Shown here in pieces: positions 6,503 to 7,920 of a DNA stretch of 7,920 nucleotides. The notes under the pieces are model-generated. The model saw only the letters and a list, made by a program, of their open reading frames with translations. It had not been told where the DNA came from and did no database searches. Each line of letters begins with the position of its first letter. The stretch's first letter is position 1. This DNA comes from Burkholderiaceae bacterium (lineage in GTDB: Bacteria; Pseudomonadota; Gammaproteobacteria; Burkholderiales; Burkholderiaceae), in NCBI GenBank assembly GCA_017998575.1, contig JAGOCV010000182.1, forward strand, positions 1 through 7,920. Direction: 5' to 3'. The translations under genes were made by a program, and so were the position numbers.

Positions 6503-7108
6503 ATGACCAAGGACATCGTCGTCACCATCATCCACCGAGACAGCACCGGCCATGAAGACATGATCCGGCTGCGCTCGCGCGAGCATCGGCCCGGCGAGGC
6601 TTCGGTGGGTGCGTCCATCATCACGATGCCGCTGGAGACACGCCGGCGCCTGATGGAAGCGGTGTTCGCCAGCGACCCGGACCACGTGGTGCGCGGCCGC
6701 CTCAAGGACATCGCCAGCCCGGACATCTTCCAGCAGGCCGGCAGCGTCATCCTCAAGCCGCAGGTGCCGCGCTCGCGCAAGATTCCCACGGCCTGCGCCG
6801 TCGCCACGCTGCCCGACGGGCTGGGCGACACCGTGCCGCCGCTGCGCCTGGTGGCCGACTCGCACCTGACGCTCGATGCAGTGTCCGAGAGCGTGGTGGC
6901 GTTCGGCCTCAAGCGTTCCGAGGCGCAATTCCTCGTGCTCTACGTGAGCGACATCGTGGACGAGACGCTGGCCTCCGGCGCCGCCAAGTCGGTGTCGATC
7001 AGCCTGGATTCGATGAGCGTGGTGGCCAAGGTGGAACGCACGACGGCGGCCGATGCGCAGCCCGAGCAGTTGCGCGTGCTCATCGTCATGGCCGGCCATA
7101 AACGCTAG
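6503..7108 (+). CDS. Hypothetical protein, 201 residues, family not recognised
   Basis: I do not recognise this protein. ATG 6503 begins MTKDIVVTIIHRDSTGHEDM; a TTG at 6437 would add 22 residues but lies on top of the probable promoter, so it is less likely. There is no good Shine-Dalgarno sequence. Visible features: no signal peptide or membrane segment; a strand-like opening (DIVVTIIHR); an arginine/glutamate-rich stretch (residues about 20-35); a helix-like ETRRRLMEAVFASD; a basic proline segment KPQVPRSRKIPT near the middle; and a second half rich in alternating hydrophobic residues (AQFLVLYVSDIV, KSVSISLDSMSVVAKVE, LRVLIVMAG) suggesting a beta-sheet domain. It has no cysteine pairs or obvious catalytic motif. 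Codon use and GC content look like those of the neighbours, so recent transfer is not indicated. It is probably a soluble cytoplasmic protein; function unknown. Confidence 0.75.
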   Translation: MTKDIVVTIIHRDSTGHEDMIRLRSREHRPGEASVGASIITMPLETRRRLMEAVFASDPDHVVRGRLKDIASPDIFQQAGSVILKPQVPRSRKIPTACAVATLPDGLGDTVPPLRLVADSHLTLDAVSESVVAFGLKRSEAQFLVLYVSDIVDETLASGAAKSVSISLDSMSVVAKVERTTAADAQPEQLRVLIVMAGHKR

Positions 7109-7203
7109 CCCCCAGCTCGCTCACTGCGTGTAGCTCACGCCCCCCGAGGGGGTGCTCGCGCAGGGCCCCGGCCAGGCCGGGGCGGGCGATCCTGCGGATC
7201 GCG
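7108..7203. repeat. Intergenic hairpin repeat, copy 1
   Basis: This 96-base unit is repeated 104 bases downstream with 94 of 96 bases identical. It can form four hairpins in a row: GCGTG/CACGC around TAGCT (7126-7140); CCCCC/GGGGG around GA (7141-7152); CCCCGGC/GCCGGGG around CAG (7166-7182); and GCGATCC/GGATCGC around TGC (7186-7202). It begins at the last base of the stop codon of the preceding gene. Elements of this CCCCCGAGGGGG style are, from memory, common between genes in Comamonadaceae. A role in ending transcription or in mRNA 3' stability is possible but not shown. Confidence 0.9.
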
Positions 7204-7211
7204 AAGCATCG

Positions 7212-7307
7212 GCCCCCAGCTCGCTCACTGCGTGTAGCTCACGCCCCCCGAGGGGGTGCTCGCGCAGGGCCCCGGCAAAGCCGGGGCGGGCGATCCTGCG
7301 GATCGCG
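7212..7307. repeat. Intergenic hairpin repeat, copy 2
   Basis: This is the second copy of the unit at 7108-7203, in direct orientation. The only differences are C7173 to A7277 and G7175 to A7279, both inside the three-base loop of the third hairpin (CAG becomes AAA), so every stem is unchanged. An 8-base spacer (7204-7211) separates the copies. Both copies lie between two convergent genes. Confidence 0.9.
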
Positions 7308-7314
7308 CGCTCGG

Positions 7315-7358
7315 GCCGGTGTCTCTCCGGCACATCCCAACGCGCGGGCTTTTCGCCC
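7315..7358. terminator. Two small hairpins between the repeat and the ROK gene
   Basis: GCCGG (7315-7319) pairs with CCGGC (7327-7331), and GGGC (7346-7349) pairs with GCCC (7355-7358) around TTTTC. On the minus strand the second lies 16 bases beyond the ROK stop codon and has an AAAA loop. Neither is followed by a T-run in the right place, so termination is only a possibility. Otherwise 7308-7374 shows nothing. Confidence 0.22.
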
Positions 7359-7374
7359 TATCGCCAGCTCACTT

Positions 7375-7920
7375 TCAGTCCACCAGCGCCAGCGCGGCAA
7401 GGTCGCCCACCCGTTCGCCCAGGCCGGCGGGCACGAGGCGCACGCCCTCGGTGAGGGCGGGCAGGCGGCCCGTCAACTGGGCCTGCAGGCGGGGCAGCAG
7501 GAATTCGCGGTTGTGCCAGAACACGCTGCCGCCCAGGCTGATGCGTTCCAGGTCCAGCAACACGGTCAGGTCGTAGAGCGCGCGGCCCAGGGTGCGGCAG
7601 AGCGCGTCCACCGTTTGCATGGCCTGCGGCTCGCCGGCGGCGGCGGCCAGCATCAGGGCCTCGGCATCCCGCCCGAAGCGGCGTTCGATGGCGTTGCCGG
7701 CCACCAGCGATTCGACGTCACCGTGGTTGCCGCAGCCGCACAGGGCGCTGTCGTCGTCGTCGCTCACGAAGATGTGACCGGCGTGGCCCGCGTTGCCGTT
7801 CTTGCCCAGCAAAACGCGTCCGTCCACGCACAGCGCGGCGCCCACGCCGGTGCTCCAGGTGACATAGGCGCAGTGGGTCACGCCCTGCAGCGCGCCCCAG
7901 CAGCGCTCGGCCTCCAGCGC
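7375..7920 (-). CDS. ROK-family sugar kinase-like protein (N-terminal part outside window)
   Basis: The minus-strand frame runs from the right edge to TGA at 7375-7377, with 181 residues visible; the start and the N-terminal ATP-binding lobe with the catalytic aspartate lie outside. Visible parts in order are: ALEAERCWG, the family's 'E-x-x-x-G' helix; TWSTGVGAALCVDGRVLLGKNGNAG, the usual 'GTGIGxGxxxxGxxxxGxxGxAGE' second phosphate region; GHAGHIFVSDDDD; then LCGCGNHGDVESLVAGNAI, the zinc motif. SLGGSVFWHN near the C terminus is the adenosine motif of ROK kinases (ISLGGSV). ROK proteins are cytoplasmic kinases of glucose, fructose, N-acetylglucosamine or N-acetylmannosamine, or repressors with an added DNA-binding domain; whether one is present cannot be seen. 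Key positions differ from the family: S for the first G of GTG, H for E in AGExGH, and D for the third zinc cysteine. It could feed on glucose released by the GH15 enzyme, but this is inference. Confidence 0.88.
   Translation of the reverse strand, partial: ALEAERCWGALQGVTHCAYVTWSTGVGAALCVDGRVLLGKNGNAGHAGHIFVSDDDDSALCGCGNHGDVESLVAGNAIERRFGRDAEALMLAAAAGEPQAMQTVDALCRTLGRALYDLTVLLDLERISLGGSVFWHNREFLLPRLQAQLTGRLPALTEGVRLVPAGLGERVGDLAALALVD

Noticed and set aside
7108..7307. CRISPR array or phage attachment site
   Set aside because: There are only two long direct units with an 8-base spacer, full of internal hairpins. No cas gene, integrase or tRNA is nearby.
7121..7454. Short open frames on both strands through the hairpin repeats
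   Set aside because: They follow the repeat units and repeat themselves accordingly. They have no start signal and no resemblance to a protein family.

Overview
The window reads as a piece of a GC-rich (roughly 70% by eye) betaproteobacterial chromosome. It most resembles Burkholderiales, and Comamonadaceae such as Variovorax or Acidovorax relatives are the likeliest. This placement rests on base composition, the style of the proteins, the 'CCTACACTC/CTAGAAT' type -10 boxes and the hairpin-rich intergenic repeats; it is inference, not a database match. Gene density is high and most genes lie on the + strand. No tRNA, rRNA, CRISPR array, insertion sequence or prophage gene is visible.

Layout. 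Bases 1-300 hold the C-terminal third or half of a glutathione S-transferase. It converges, with no spacer, on a minus-strand nitroreductase (301-927). A 75-base divergent gap follows, then cca (1003-2265), the tRNA CCA-adding enzyme with an HD domain. A dip in GC content at the end of cca marks the likely control region of a three-gene trehalose cluster: otsB (2288-3061), a glycoside hydrolase family 15 enzyme (3058-4980) overlapping otsB by 4 bases, and otsA (5019-6401). After a 31-base stretch of pure G/C and a separate promoter comes a 201-residue protein that I do not recognise (6503-7108). Two nearly identical 96-base tandem repeats (7108-7307), each able to form four hairpins, separate it from a minus-strand ROK-family sugar kinase or regulator (7375 to beyond the right edge).

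How the genes work together. OtsA condenses UDP-glucose and glucose-6-phosphate to trehalose-6-phosphate, and OtsB dephosphorylates it to trehalose, an osmotic and stress protectant. The GH15 enzyme between them has no export signal. It probably hydrolyses an alpha-glucoside in the cytoplasm, possibly trehalose itself, so the cluster may carry both synthesis and turnover. The nearby ROK protein could phosphorylate the released sugar, but its substrate-contact motifs are altered and it is not in the same transcript.

The least ordinary points are a perfect 30-base palindrome in the 5' coding part of the GH15 gene, the tandem hairpin repeat whose two copies differ only in one loop, and the changed zinc and sugar-contact residues of the ROK protein. 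I see no clear sign of a wholly new multi-gene system; the layout is mostly housekeeping and stress metabolism.
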